Part shown: one piece after another, positions 51,252 to 60,166 of the stretch
Numbering within the stretch: position 1 is the stretch's first letter
How the letters are laid out: each line of letters opens with the position of its first letter
Assembly (NCBI GenBank): GCA_936914845.1
Contig: CAKZGE010000006.1
Coordinates: 109,297-173,296, forward strand
Length of the DNA: 64,000 nucleotides
Origin: an uncultured Chloracidobacterium sp.
Lineage (GTDB): Bacteria; Acidobacteriota; Blastocatellia; Pyrinomonadales; Pyrinomonadaceae
Reading direction: 5' to 3'
Program-made: the position numbers and the translations under genes
Notes under the pieces: generated by a model
What the model was told of the DNA's origin: nothing
Database searches by the model: none
What the model saw: the letters and a program-made list of their open reading frames with translations, nothing else

Positions 51252-54200
51252 TCAATGTATCTCCTGCAGGCTGCGGACGGTGATCGAGGCTTCGCGGGTG
51301 CGGGCGGTGATCGCCTCGACGATCGCCTCAGCACCGGTCATGGTCGTCACACACGGCACGTTGAACTGCAGGGCCGCCTTTCGTATCGCCTTTTCATCAT
51401 AGAATGAAGCCTTTCCGAGCGGTGTGTTGATGATCAGAGCGACCTCGCCTTGGCGGATGATATCCGCGATGTTCGGTCGCCCTTCATTGACCTTAAATAC
51501 CGTTTCACATTCCAACCCGACCTCGCGCAATCTTGTCGCTGTCCCATAGGTGGCAACCAAAGCAAATCCGAGCTTGCTCAGCCGTCGGGCAAGTATCACG
51601 GCTTGGCCTTTGTCACCTTCGTTGACAGAAATGAACGCCTTCGGAACGCGGAGACTCTTGTCCGCATCGTCTTTTAGCGGCATTGGCAACACCAATCCCG
51701 CACCTTCCATCGCCTTGCCGTAGGCTTCACCAAAGGTCGAGCCAACCCCCATCACTTCGCCGGTCGAATGCATTTCCGGGCCTAAGATCGGATCGACACC
51801 GGCAAATTTTTTGAATGGGAACACCGGCGATTTGACAAATATCTGCGGCACCGGCAAAACGTCGGGCAGGGCAAATTCTGCCAGCCGCTTTTCACCGGCC
51901 ATTACGAGCGAAGCGATCTTGGCGATCGGCACGCCCGTCGCTTTTGCAACGAACGGCACGGTCCGCGAAGCCCGCGGATTGACCTCGATGACAAATACTC
52001 GATCATCTTTGACTGCATATTGGATATTCATCAGGCCTTTGACTTTAAGAGCTTTCGCCAACAAGACCGTGTAATGGCGTATCGTTTCAAGATGTTCGGC
52101 AGCGATGCGCTGCGCCGGCAGCACACTGGAAGAATCGCCCGAATGAATACCTGCCTCTTCGATATGGCCCTGTATGCCGGCGATGACCACAGTTTCTTCG
52201 TCCGCCAATGCATCGACATCTATTTCGCCGGCTCGCTCCAGAAATTTATCGACCAATATCGGCTTTTCGGGTGAGGCATCGACTGCGGTTCGCATATATT
52301 CATCAAGCGAATCTTCGTCATAGACGATAGCCATCGCCCGCCCGCCGAGTACAAAGCTCGGACGGACAATGACCGGATAGCCGATCTCAGCCGCAATGGC
52401 CTTCGCCTCTTCGGAGGAAACCGCAGTGCCATTGGCCGGCTGCGGAATATTAAGGTCAAGCAAGAGAGCGGAAAAACGCTTGCGGTCTTCCGCGAGGTCG
52501 ATCGAATCCGGCGACGTTCCGATTATCGGCACACCCGCTGCATGCAGTTTATCCGCCAAGTTGAGCGGCGTTTGCCCGCCAAATTGCACGATCACGCCAT
52601 CGGGCTTTTCCACGTCAACGATGTTCATCACGTCTTCGAACGTCAGCGGCTCAAAATACAACCGGTCAGAGGTGTCATAATCGGTGGAAACCGTTTCCGG
52701 GTTGCAATTGACCATTATCGTTTCAAAACCCGCATCCCGCAGGGCAAAGCTGGCGTGGCAGCAGCAATAGTCGAATTCGATCCCCTGCCCGATGCGATTT
52801 GGCCCGCTGCCGAGGATCATTATCTTGCGCTTATCGGTCGGCTCCGCCTCACATTCTTCTTCATAGGTCGAATAGAGGTACGGCGTGTGCGATTCGAATT
52901 CGGCCGCACAGGTATCGACCCGTTTATAAACCGGCTTGATGCCCGCCGATCTTCTCAGATCACGCACATCGACCTCGCTTTTATTCGTTATATAAGCAAG
53001 GCGACGATCCGACAAGCCGAACTCTTTAGCGGTTCGCAATACACCTTCCGAGAAAAACCCGGTCGTTACGGCTTCCGGTTCGGACAGTGTTTCCTGCAGC
53101 TCCATGACCTGGCTTAGTTGATCCAGAAACCACGGGTCGATCTTCGTCAGCCGATGTATCTCTTCCAGCGAATATCCATTCTGCAATGCGTAGGTCAGGT
53201 ACGAGAACCGTTGCGAATTCGGCCGGGCAAGCTTTCGCTGAAGCTCTTCGTGCGGTACGTCAACCAGCCGCAACGGCTTTACGGCTTCTAAGGAGCGTAG
53301 CCCTTTGAACAGGCTTTCCTTGAACGTGCGGCCGATCGCCATTACTTCACCGACAGATTTCATTTGCGTCCCGAGCACATCCTCAGCACCCGGAAACTTT
53401 TCAAAAGCCCATTTCGGGATCTTGGTCACGACGTAGTCAATGCTCGGTTCAAACGACGCGGGCGTTTTCTTTGTGATGTCGTTCGGTATCTCGTCCAGCG
53501 TATAGCCTACCGCTAGTTTGGCGGCAAATTTCGCGATCGGGAAACCGGTCGCCTTTGAGGCAAGCGCGGACGAGCGCGACACGCGCGGATTCATTTCAAT
53601 GATCCGAACCTCGCCATTTTCCGGATTGACGGCAAATTGAATGTTGGAGCCGCCCGTTTCGACACCGACCTTGCGAATGCATTTGATCGACATATCGCGG
53701 AGGTTTTGATATTCGACATCGCTGAGTGTCTGGGCCGGAGCAACGGTTATCGAATCCCCGGTGTGAACGCCCATCGGATCGAAATTTTCGATCGAACAAA
53801 CGATGACGACATTGTCATTGAGATCGCGCATCACCTCCAGCTCATATTCTTTCCAGCCGAGGATCGATTCTTCGACAAGTATCTGCGAAACCGGCGAAGC
53901 GGCGAGCCCGCCTTTTGCGATCTCTTCGAATTCTTCGGGGTTGTATGCCGTTCCGCCCCCGGTGCCGCCAAGTGTGAACGCGGGGCGAACGATCGCCGGA
54001 TAGCCGGTCTCTTCGACGATCTTCTGTGCCTCTTCCCAGGTGTTGGCGAATCCGCCTTTGGCTGACGGAATGCCGATCTCGTCCATCGCCTTTTTGAAAA
54101 GCTCCCGGTCTTCGCCTACCTTGATGGCATCGATGTTGGCCCCGATCAGCTTGACACCGAATTTATCAAGCACACCGGTCTCAAAAAGCTCCACAGAAAG

Positions 54201-54491
54201 ATTCAGGCCGGTCTGACCGCCGACGGTCGGCAAAAGTGCATCCGGCCGCTCTTTCTCGATGATCGCCGTCACGGCTTCAAGTGTCAGCGGCTCAATGTAC
54301 GTGCGGTCGGCCATCTCGGGATCGGTCATGATGGTCGCCGGGTTTGAATTGACCAGCACGACCTCAAAACCCTCTTCTTTCAAAGAGCGGCAGGCCTGTG
54401 TTCCGGAATAGTCGAATTCGCAGCCTTGTCCAATAACGATGGGGCCGGAGCCGATGATGAGGATCTTGCGGATATCTGTGCGTCTAGGCAT
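51252..54491 (-). CDS. carB: Carbamoyl-phosphate synthase large subunit
   Basis: Makes carbamoyl phosphate from ammonia, bicarbonate and two ATP for arginine and pyrimidine synthesis, with the CarA subunit supplying ammonia. About 1,079 residues, the standard length. Two homologous ATP-grasp halves: N-half KILIIGSGPIVIGQGCEFDY and RPAFTLGGTGGGTAYN; C-half KIMILGSGPNRIGQGIEFDY and RPSFVLGGRAMAIVYD, then an MGS-like allosteric domain at the C terminus (ALVATYGTATRLREVGLE). I chose the ATG at 54491, as an extension to 54539 would run into the terminator. carA is not in the window. Confidence 0.97.
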   Translation of the reverse strand: MPRRTDIRKILIIGSGPIVIGQGCEFDYSGTQACRSLKEEGFEVVLVNSNPATIMTDPEMADRTYIEPLTLEAVTAIIEKERPDALLPTVGGQTGLNLSVELFETGVLDKFGVKLIGANIDAIKVGEDRELFKKAMDEIGIPSAKGGFANTWEEAQKIVEETGYPAIVRPAFTLGGTGGGTAYNPEEFEEIAKGGLAASPVSQILVEESILGWKEYELEVMRDLNDNVVIVCSIENFDPMGVHTGDSITVAPAQTLSDVEYQNLRDMSIKCIRKVGVETGGSNIQFAVNPENGEVRIIEMNPRVSRSSALASKATGFPIAKFAAKLAVGYTLDEIPNDITKKTPASFEPSIDYVVTKIPKWAFEKFPGAEDVLGTQMKSVGEVMAIGRTFKESLFKGLRSLEAVKPLRLVDVPHEELQRKLARPNSQRFSYLTYALQNGYSLEEIHRLTKIDPWFLDQLSQVMELQETLSEPEAVTTGFFSEGVLRTAKEFGLSDRRLAYITNKSEVDVRDLRRSAGIKPVYKRVDTCAAEFESHTPYLYSTYEEECEAEPTDKRKIMILGSGPNRIGQGIEFDYCCCHASFALRDAGFETIMVNCNPETVSTDYDTSDRLYFEPLTFEDVMNIVDVEKPDGVIVQFGGQTPLNLADKLHAAGVPIIGTSPDSIDLAEDRKRFSALLLDLNIPQPANGTAVSSEEAKAIAAEIGYPVIVRPSFVLGGRAMAIVYDEDSLDEYMRTAVDASPEKPILVDKFLERAGEIDVDALADEETVVIAGIQGHIEEAGIHSGDSSSVLPAQRIAAEHLETIRHYTVLLAKALKVKGLMNIQYAVKDDRVFVIEVNPRASRTVPFVAKATGVPIAKIASLVMAGEKRLAEFALPDVLPVPQIFVKSPVFPFKKFAGVDPILGPEMHSTGEVMGVGSTFGEAYGKAMEGAGLVLPMPLKDDADKSLRVPKAFISVNEGDKGQAVILARRLSKLGFALVATYGTATRLREVGLECETVFKVNEGRPNIADIIRQGEVALIINTPLGKASFYDEKAIRKAALQFNVPCVTTMTGAEAIVEAITARTREASITVRSLQEIH

Positions 54492-54511
54492 TTTTAAACT
54501 CTTAATTATAC

Positions 54512-54543
54512 AAAAAAATGCGGCTTCCGCTAACCGCATTTTT
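54512..54543 (-). terminator. Terminator between the TPR gene and carB
   Basis: ATGCGG (54518-54523) and CCGCAT (54534-54539) form a stem flanked by AAAAAAA on one side and TTTTT on the other, so it works on the minus strand after the TPR gene and could act in both directions. Confidence 0.88.
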
Positions 54544-54568
54544 ATAATTATCGAAATTTGATAAGCGC

Positions 54569-56380
54569 CTAGAAGGGCAAACCCGGAATTCGCGGCAGCT
54601 TTCGGATCAGCTGACGTTTCCCTTCGTCTATAAGGCGGCCGGCGATCACGTTCCCAAGTTCATCGGCAAGTTTCGGATCGACCTTTCGCAAGCGGTCCTG
54701 GGCTCGCTTTGCCTCTTTTTTGTTACCGCGAGCGCTTTCTGCCGAACCAAGCCCGAAAAGCCCCATCACATTATTGCCGTCAACACGCAGCACCCGGTTA
54801 AATTGATCGACCGCACCGGCCAGATCATTCATGCCGCGATATGATAAGCCCAGTTGATTCATCGCCGGCACCCAATCTTTTCGCAGGTTCAAGGCTTCGT
54901 CAAGGGCGGTCTTCGCAGCTTGGTAATCGCCCGTGCTGTTATTTGCCGAACCTAGATTCAGATAAGCCGCGTCCAATTTCGGGTCGATCTCGACGGCTTT
55001 TTGCGACGCTTCTTTTGATTTGGCGAAGATCGCTTCGGCCTCTTCATCGCGATCCTGCTTTTTCAGATCCTCGGCCTGGTTGTAATATGCCCAGCCAACA
55101 TTTGCTTGGTCGATCGCGTCCGGATTAAGCGATTTTGCCTTTTCCAAACGTTCCGCCGCCTTGTCCCACTCCAGCGTTTTGCCAAGACAGAATCCCCATT
55201 CGCTATAGAGTTCCGCATTTTGCCGATTGCCGGGTTCGGCCAATTTATATTGGGCGTTAGCTTCGGGAAAACGCTCTAGCTGCCGATAGGTGCTGGCCAA
55301 ATTGGCGTGTGCCTTGTAGTTTTGCGGTTCGATACGCACAACGTTGCGATAGGCCACCAAGGCATTGTTAAAATCCTCGCCATTGTAATAGAGCACACCC
55401 AGATCAAAATATGCCGGAGCATATTCCGGATCCACGTCGACCGCCTTCTTATAGGACGCAAAAGCCATGCTGCGCTTTTCCATGCGGGAATAGACCGCGC
55501 CTTGCTGTGTATAGGCGGCGGCGTTTCGCGGGTCATCCTGAACAGCCTTTTCGATCACCGCCAATGCTTCATCATTGCGATTCTGCTTGTAAAATATCTT
55601 GGCCCGGGCCAGGCGGGCATCCGCAACCGAATCGCCGCCCAATGCCTCGGCTTTATCGATATATGTTCCGGCCTTCTCAAGTTCGCCGGTCTCGACATAT
55701 GCCATCGCCAGCGGCAAGTATAGAGAAGTGAATTGCGGATCGATGGCCAATGCTTTCTGATAGTTGACGACGGCTTCGGCATCTCGGCCGGCGGCCGCGT
55801 CCATTTCGCCGAGTTTGGCAAAAGCCGCATCATTTTTCGCGTCCAGCTTAACCGCCTCCTGCAAATATTCGCGGGCCTCTGCGTTGTCCTCGCCCCCGGC
55901 CGTCTCCATTGCTTTGGCGGTAAGTGCCTGGCTAAGCCCGGCGGACGCCGCAGCGTTTTTCGGGTTCACCTTTAGAGTCTCTCGAAAATTGGTGATCGCA
56001 CCGCTCAGATCGCCCGCCTCAAGCACCTTTCCCGCACGCACGGCTAGTGTGTTCGACAGCTTGACCTTTGCGGTTCCGGCCTTGGCCTTGGCGGCGACGG
56101 CCTGTTGAGCCCTGACCTGCTCAGCACGCCTCTGGCGGCTGAATGCCGTTTGTTTATTAATGTTCGTCCGCATATAGCCGGAGCGCGAAGCCGACAGGCT
56201 GCCGCCGCCCATACGTTCTTGGGGACGCTTGCTGGAACCGCGAAAGACAAAAACACTTGTTCCGGCGCTCAGGTCGTTGGTCGCCACCAGGTCTTGGGCC
56301 GCCGTCGGAACCGCATTCAATAACAGCGAAGTTAAAAATATGAGGGCAATGATCGGTTGTGTATTTACGTTTCTAAACAT
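54569..56380 (-). CDS. Exported TPR-repeat protein
   Basis: About 603 residues. Signal peptide PIIALIFLTSLLLNAVPTAA, then a Ser/Arg/Gly-rich segment (about 35-75) and at least ten TPR units from about 110 onward, for example AITNFRETLKVNPKNAAASA, AVVNYQKALAIDPQFTSLYL, AVIEKAVQDDPRNAAAYTQQ, ASYKKAVDVDPEYAPAYFDL and AAERLEKAKSLNPDAIDQAN. The ATG at 56380 with GGAGA upstream gives the signal a proper start. It follows murB by 80 nt in the same direction. A scaffold or assembly role in the envelope is likely; partners are unknown. Confidence 0.83.
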   Translation of the reverse strand: MFRNVNTQPIIALIFLTSLLLNAVPTAAQDLVATNDLSAGTSVFVFRGSSKRPQERMGGGSLSASRSGYMRTNINKQTAFSRQRRAEQVRAQQAVAAKAKAGTAKVKLSNTLAVRAGKVLEAGDLSGAITNFRETLKVNPKNAAASAGLSQALTAKAMETAGGEDNAEAREYLQEAVKLDAKNDAAFAKLGEMDAAAGRDAEAVVNYQKALAIDPQFTSLYLPLAMAYVETGELEKAGTYIDKAEALGGDSVADARLARAKIFYKQNRNDEALAVIEKAVQDDPRNAAAYTQQGAVYSRMEKRSMAFASYKKAVDVDPEYAPAYFDLGVLYYNGEDFNNALVAYRNVVRIEPQNYKAHANLASTYRQLERFPEANAQYKLAEPGNRQNAELYSEWGFCLGKTLEWDKAAERLEKAKSLNPDAIDQANVGWAYYNQAEDLKKQDRDEEAEAIFAKSKEASQKAVEIDPKLDAAYLNLGSANNSTGDYQAAKTALDEALNLRKDWVPAMNQLGLSYRGMNDLAGAVDQFNRVLRVDGNNVMGLFGLGSAESARGNKKEAKRAQDRLRKVDPKLADELGNVIAGRLIDEGKRQLIRKLPRIPGLPF

Positions 56381-56460
56381 TATATGTCTCCGGTAACGCT
56401 TCGGCAGGGGAACCGAAAAACTCAGACTATCTATGACGCGCCGCGGCCCGCGCATTTGCA

Positions 56461-57483
56461 TCAAAAACCAAGAAATACGGGTTCAGGTTTCAATTCGATA
56501 CCAAATTTGTCATGCACGCCGGCTTGGATCGCATCTTTCAATGCCAATACGTCCGCAGCACGAGCACCGCCGAGGTTCACCAAAGCCAGCGAATGCTTCT
56601 GCGAAATGCCGGCGCGGCCCATTTGAAACCCCTTCTCAAAACCCGCCTTTTCGATCAACCAGGCCGCCGGCACCTTTACCAAACCGGAACCGGCCGGAAA
56701 TGTTGGTGCTCCGGCGATCGCAGCCGCTTCTTCCGCCGCAATGATCGGATTCTTGAAAAATGACCCGGCCCCATGCGAATTGCGATCTCCGGCATCGACC
56801 ACCATAGATTTTGCTCGTCTGATGGCGATGACCGCTTCGCGTGCTTCCGTTAGCGAAAACTGGCGTCCGTCGGCAGCAGCCGCGAGGTCGCGGTATGTCA
56901 AATTCGGAAGACCGTCTTTTTTCAACCGAAAACTAACGCGTGTTACAACATATCGCCCGCGTTCGCTGCTGTTGAAAATGCTCGTTCGGTAAGCAAATCC
57001 GCATTCGCTGTTCGAAAGCTCGGTCATCTCGCCCTTTATGCGGTCAAAACAGCGTACGGAAACGATCGTTTCAGCCACCTCTTGGCCATATGCACCGACG
57101 TTTTGCACCGGCGTTCCGCCTGCTGAACCGGGGATCCCGCTCATGCATTCGATGCCGGCCAGGCATTTTCCGACCGCTGTTGCGACCACGCTGTCCCAAC
57201 TTTCTCCCGCACCGACATGGAGCGTTTCTTCATCCTTCGCCAATTCCCATCCGGCCATTTCGATGCGTACGACCAATCCATTGAAACCCGCGTCCGCGAC
57301 CAACAGATTGCTTCCGCCTCCTAATACAAAGATCTCCGCTCCGCGTTCAGCGGCAAATGAGAAAGCATGTTCGAGGTGTTCTTCATTCGCCGCACGGACA
57401 AAATATCTGGCCGGGCCGCCGATGCCGAACGTGGTCATCGGGGCCATCGCCACATTTTCCAAAATTTCAGGCGCCTTGTTCAC
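56461..57483 (-). CDS. murB: UDP-N-acetylenolpyruvoylglucosamine reductase
   Basis: FAD enzyme that makes UDP-MurNAc for peptidoglycan. About 340 residues. Motifs: MTTFGIGGPARYFVRA, IFVLGGGSNLLVADAGFNGL, GIPGSAGGTPVQNVGAYGQE, and the catalytic Ser in SHGAGSFFKNPIIA; the C terminus GISQKHSLALVNLGGARA is family-like. Start is unsure: GTG at 57483 fits family length, TTG at 57546 is longer, and none has a clear ribosome site. It is the first cell-wall gene of this stretch, between a methyltransferase and the TPR protein. Confidence 0.94.
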   Translation of the reverse strand: MNKAPEILENVAMAPMTTFGIGGPARYFVRAANEEHLEHAFSFAAERGAEIFVLGGGSNLLVADAGFNGLVVRIEMAGWELAKDEETLHVGAGESWDSVVATAVGKCLAGIECMSGIPGSAGGTPVQNVGAYGQEVAETIVSVRCFDRIKGEMTELSNSECGFAYRTSIFNSSERGRYVVTRVSFRLKKDGLPNLTYRDLAAAADGRQFSLTEAREAVIAIRRAKSMVVDAGDRNSHGAGSFFKNPIIAAEEAAAIAGAPTFPAGSGLVKVPAAWLIEKAGFEKGFQMGRAGISQKHSLALVNLGGARAADVLALKDAIQAGVHDKFGIELKPEPVFLGF

Positions 57484-57551
57484 AAAACGATAAAAAGGCG
57501 TTGCGGACCATGTGCTCCATAACACCTCGCGTAAAATTGCCCTCAAAAAGA

Positions 57552-58130
57552 TCAGCCGTTCAATTCTTTCGCCGCTGCCGCCCTCTCTTTGACGACCTCA
57601 AACTCAAAATGAAGCTCTTTCCCGCGAACTACCGAACTAAGATAATGCTCCCAGAATTTTCGCGTAAATCGCCATTTCGGACGCTTTTGATCCAAATTCA
57701 CTAAAAACTCGAGTCCGAGGCTTTTCCATAGATTCAGAAGCGAAACATAGGTTTTGACCGGCCGCAGACGAATATCGGTGTAGAAATCAAAAACGGCCCG
57801 CTCCGGCATGAATGTGTTGAACGAATACGAATTGAAATGGTTTCGGTGAGTAGGATCAGTTGCCCAATCCGGATTGGTGTAATGCGGCGTCACCAAACGG
57901 ATGCGGCCGCCGGGTTTGGCAATGCGATAGAGTTCGCCGACGAAAGCCATCACATCCGGCACATGTTCGACGACATGCCGTGAAACGATCAGATCAAATT
58001 CGCTGTCAGCGAAAGGATACGGTACGACGCCGAGATCGTGAATAACGTCTGCTGCCGTCCGCGGGTTGTTGTCGAGCCCGACCGCACCTTCAAATTTATT
58101 GGCTCCGCAGCCGACATCCAATATTTTCAT
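57552..58130 (-). CDS. SAM-dependent methyltransferase (class I)
   Basis: A 192-residue methyltransferase of the UbiE/Methyltransf_11 type. Motif I is MKILDVGCGANKFEGAVGLD, and SEFDLIVSRHVVEHVPDV contains the DLI and HVVEH segments; the C-terminal part ELYRIAKPGGRIRLVTPH is typical. A His/Asn/Asp-rich segment (THRNHFNSYSFNTFMPERAV) may contact the acceptor. The acceptor is unknown. It overlaps the downstream glycosylase-like gene's stop by four bases (ATGA), so the two are coupled. Confidence 0.9.
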   Translation of the reverse strand: MKILDVGCGANKFEGAVGLDNNPRTAADVIHDLGVVPYPFADSEFDLIVSRHVVEHVPDVMAFVGELYRIAKPGGRIRLVTPHYTNPDWATDPTHRNHFNSYSFNTFMPERAVFDFYTDIRLRPVKTYVSLLNLWKSLGLEFLVNLDQKRPKWRFTRKFWEHYLSSVVRGKELHFEFEVVKERAAAAKELNG

Positions 58131-58777
58131 AATTTCATCTTGTTCTTACGCGAACTTAGGTAAAAATGCCACAAAAGTCTGGCGGCGGTCGAACGGTGCG
58201 GAGCCCACCGCTCGGCAATTACCTGGAACTCATCAGCATCCGGACGCCCTATGCCGGAAACTTTATGCCACGCGGCGTGAAGAGCAATGTCTCCTTTCGG
58301 CATTACATCCGGCCGCAGCATAGCCATTATAAGGTAAATGTCCGCTGTCCAGATGCCGACCCCTTTCAGTTTTGTCAATTCGGCTTTAGCTTCCGCATCA
58401 TCCATTTTGTGAACAGCGGAAAAATCAAATCTCCCATCCAATACCGCTTCAGCAAGATGCTTGGCATACGACATTTTTTGACGGCTAAAGCCGACGGCTT
58501 TCAGCTCCGGTTCAGCGAGCTGAAGCAATGAATTCGGTTCTATCGTGCCGACTCGGGCGTTTAATTTATCAAAACAGGCCTTTGCCGAAGCCAATGAAAC
58601 CTGCTGTTCCAAAATAATGTGAAGCAGCGTAGCAAAACCTGGAGGCCGGTTCCACAACGGCGGCTCGCCATATTCGTCAAAGATGCGGCCCATTAGCGGA
58701 TCGACCGCCGCAAGCGACCTTACCGCTGAGCGCAACCGGGCAGCTGTCAGCGGCTCTGATTTCCCCGCACCATTCAC
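58127..58777 (-). CDS. HhH-GPD DNA glycosylase (AlkA-like, 3-methyladenine type)
   Basis: Removes alkylated bases from DNA in base excision repair. 216 residues from a GTG start. The helix-hairpin-helix is LKGVGIWTADIYLIMAM and the catalytic Asp lies in MPKGDIALHAAW about 18 residues later, in the GPD arrangement. Conserved segments PPGFATLLHIILEQQVSLAS and GFSRQKMSYAKHLAEA fit the AlkA/Mag group. It overlaps its neighbours by four bases on both sides: DUF488 upstream (GTGA) and the methyltransferase downstream (ATGA). Confidence 0.9.
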   Translation of the reverse strand: MNGAGKSEPLTAARLRSAVRSLAAVDPLMGRIFDEYGEPPLWNRPPGFATLLHIILEQQVSLASAKACFDKLNARVGTIEPNSLLQLAEPELKAVGFSRQKMSYAKHLAEAVLDGRFDFSAVHKMDDAEAKAELTKLKGVGIWTADIYLIMAMLRPDVMPKGDIALHAAWHKVSGIGRPDADEFQVIAERWAPHRSTAARLLWHFYLSSRKNKMKL

Positions 58778-59238
58778 AACAATGCCGGCACCGCCGCTTC
58801 ATCAAATTCGAGCGTCTTCCCGTCCGGCAAGATGTGTATCAACCGGGCTCCCTTTGCCTTTAAGATCGGAGCCAGCAGCGATATCCGGTGGCAATTCGCC
58901 CGCGGCTGTTTGTGTTGTGTCAGCGGCCGCGATTCCGAACACATCAGCACCGTCCGCAGTTCGCCGGAGATCTCAAGAATGCGGTTGATGCCCCATTCCA
59001 GCTCTTCGGGCGTCGGTTTGTTCTTGCCGCCGGTTTCGGGGATGTGTTCGTAACCGATCCCGTTCTCGTTCAACAGTTCGGCCAAAACAAGCCCGTTGAA
59101 CTGCGGCCATCGCGAACGGGCAAAAGCTCTTACATCGCACACGAACTCGATCTGCCGGCTTTGCAGTAAAGCTAGGAAATCGGCAAAGGCGTGGCGGCCG
59201 TGGCCGATCGTATAAATGGTCGTGTCTTTTGCTGTCAT
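58774..59238 (-). CDS. DUF488-family protein
   Basis: A 154-residue protein of the DUF488 family. Family segments: TIYTIGHGRHAFADFLALLQ, FVCDVRAFARSRWPQFNG, YEHIPETGGKNKPTPEELEW and the Cys-rich loop VLMCSESRPLTQHKQPRANC, which includes the ERxPxxCHR-like region (ANCHRISLLAPIL). Function unknown; members often lie with DNA repair or nucleic acid genes. It is the first gene of the DUF488-glycosylase-methyltransferase coupled operon. Confidence 0.9.
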   Translation of the reverse strand: MTAKDTTIYTIGHGRHAFADFLALLQSRQIEFVCDVRAFARSRWPQFNGLVLAELLNENGIGYEHIPETGGKNKPTPEELEWGINRILEISGELRTVLMCSESRPLTQHKQPRANCHRISLLAPILKAKGARLIHILPDGKTLEFDEAAVPALL

Positions 59239-59255
59239 TAAACCCCGAGAATAGT

Positions 59256-60155
59256 TTATATCAATTCTATATCTTTCATCGAAAGCGGATCGTCTAGCGG
59301 TTCGATATGCGTGATGATCACGGTACCGGGCAATGCCTTTCGTACGTCGTCTTCAAACTCGTCCGCTAGGTCATGTCCCTGCTTGACGCTCCATTCGCCC
59401 GGCACAAGGATATGCACGGAAGCAAAATATCTGGCACCGGATGAGCGAGTTCGCAAAGCATGGTATTCGATGCCGCGCTCAGCACAATAACGCTCTAAAA
59501 CGGCTTCTATCTTTTCGCGGTGTTCGGTGTCAATGGCCGAATCCATCAGACCCTCCGCCGACCGCTTGACCACATTAAAGCCGCTCCACAATATATTGGC
59601 CGCTACGGCCAGAGCGATGATCGGATCAAGCTGCAGCCAACCGGTCAGGCTAACGGCCAGAACGCCAACGATCACGCCTGCCGAGGTAAGCACGTCGGTC
59701 ATTAGATGCTTTCCGTCAGCCTCAAGCGTGATCGAACGATGTTCACGCCCTTTCTTGATCAAGATCCGTCCGACGAAAAGATTGATAAGCGAAGCCGCGG
59801 TTGAAATGGCCAATCCAATACCCGCATTTTCGATCGGCTGCGGATCAAAAAGACGCTGTATTGCCGCCCAGCCGATACTGAGTGCGGCCATCCCGATCAG
59901 AGAGCCTTCGACCGCTCCCGAAAAATATTCTGCTTTTGTATGGCCGAATTCGTGGCCTTCGTCCGGCGGCCGAGAAGCAACGGTCAACATCCACAAAGCA
60001 AAGACCGCCGCGACCAAGTTTATTATCGATTCCAACGCATCCGAAAAAAGCCCGACCGAGCCGGTCAAATAATAAGCACCGAATTTAAGCGAGATCGTGG
60101 CAAGGGCCGCGGCTATCGAAAGCCAAAGATATTTTGTCAGGCCGCGGTCGATCAT
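59256..60155 (-). CDS. CDF-family cation efflux transporter
   Basis: A 299-residue cation diffusion facilitator, exporting divalent metals such as Zn, Fe or Mn in exchange for protons. Six membrane segments occupy residues about 10-205: GSVGLFSDALESIINLVA in TM2 and LEADGKHLMTDVLTSAGVIV in TM5 carry the metal-site Asp and His residues (first motif SDALES, second HLMTD). The C-terminal cytosolic domain (about 210-299) has AERGIEYHALRTRSSGARYF and HILVPGEWSVKQGHDLADEF. Next gene upstream is lysC, 11 nt away. Confidence 0.92.
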   Translation of the reverse strand: MIDRGLTKYLWLSIAAALATISLKFGAYYLTGSVGLFSDALESIINLVAAVFALWMLTVASRPPDEGHEFGHTKAEYFSGAVEGSLIGMAALSIGWAAIQRLFDPQPIENAGIGLAISTAASLINLFVGRILIKKGREHRSITLEADGKHLMTDVLTSAGVIVGVLAVSLTGWLQLDPIIALAVAANILWSGFNVVKRSAEGLMDSAIDTEHREKIEAVLERYCAERGIEYHALRTRSSGARYFASVHILVPGEWSVKQGHDLADEFEDDVRKALPGTVIITHIEPLDDPLSMKDIELI

Positions 60156-60166
60156 ATTTCAATCCG

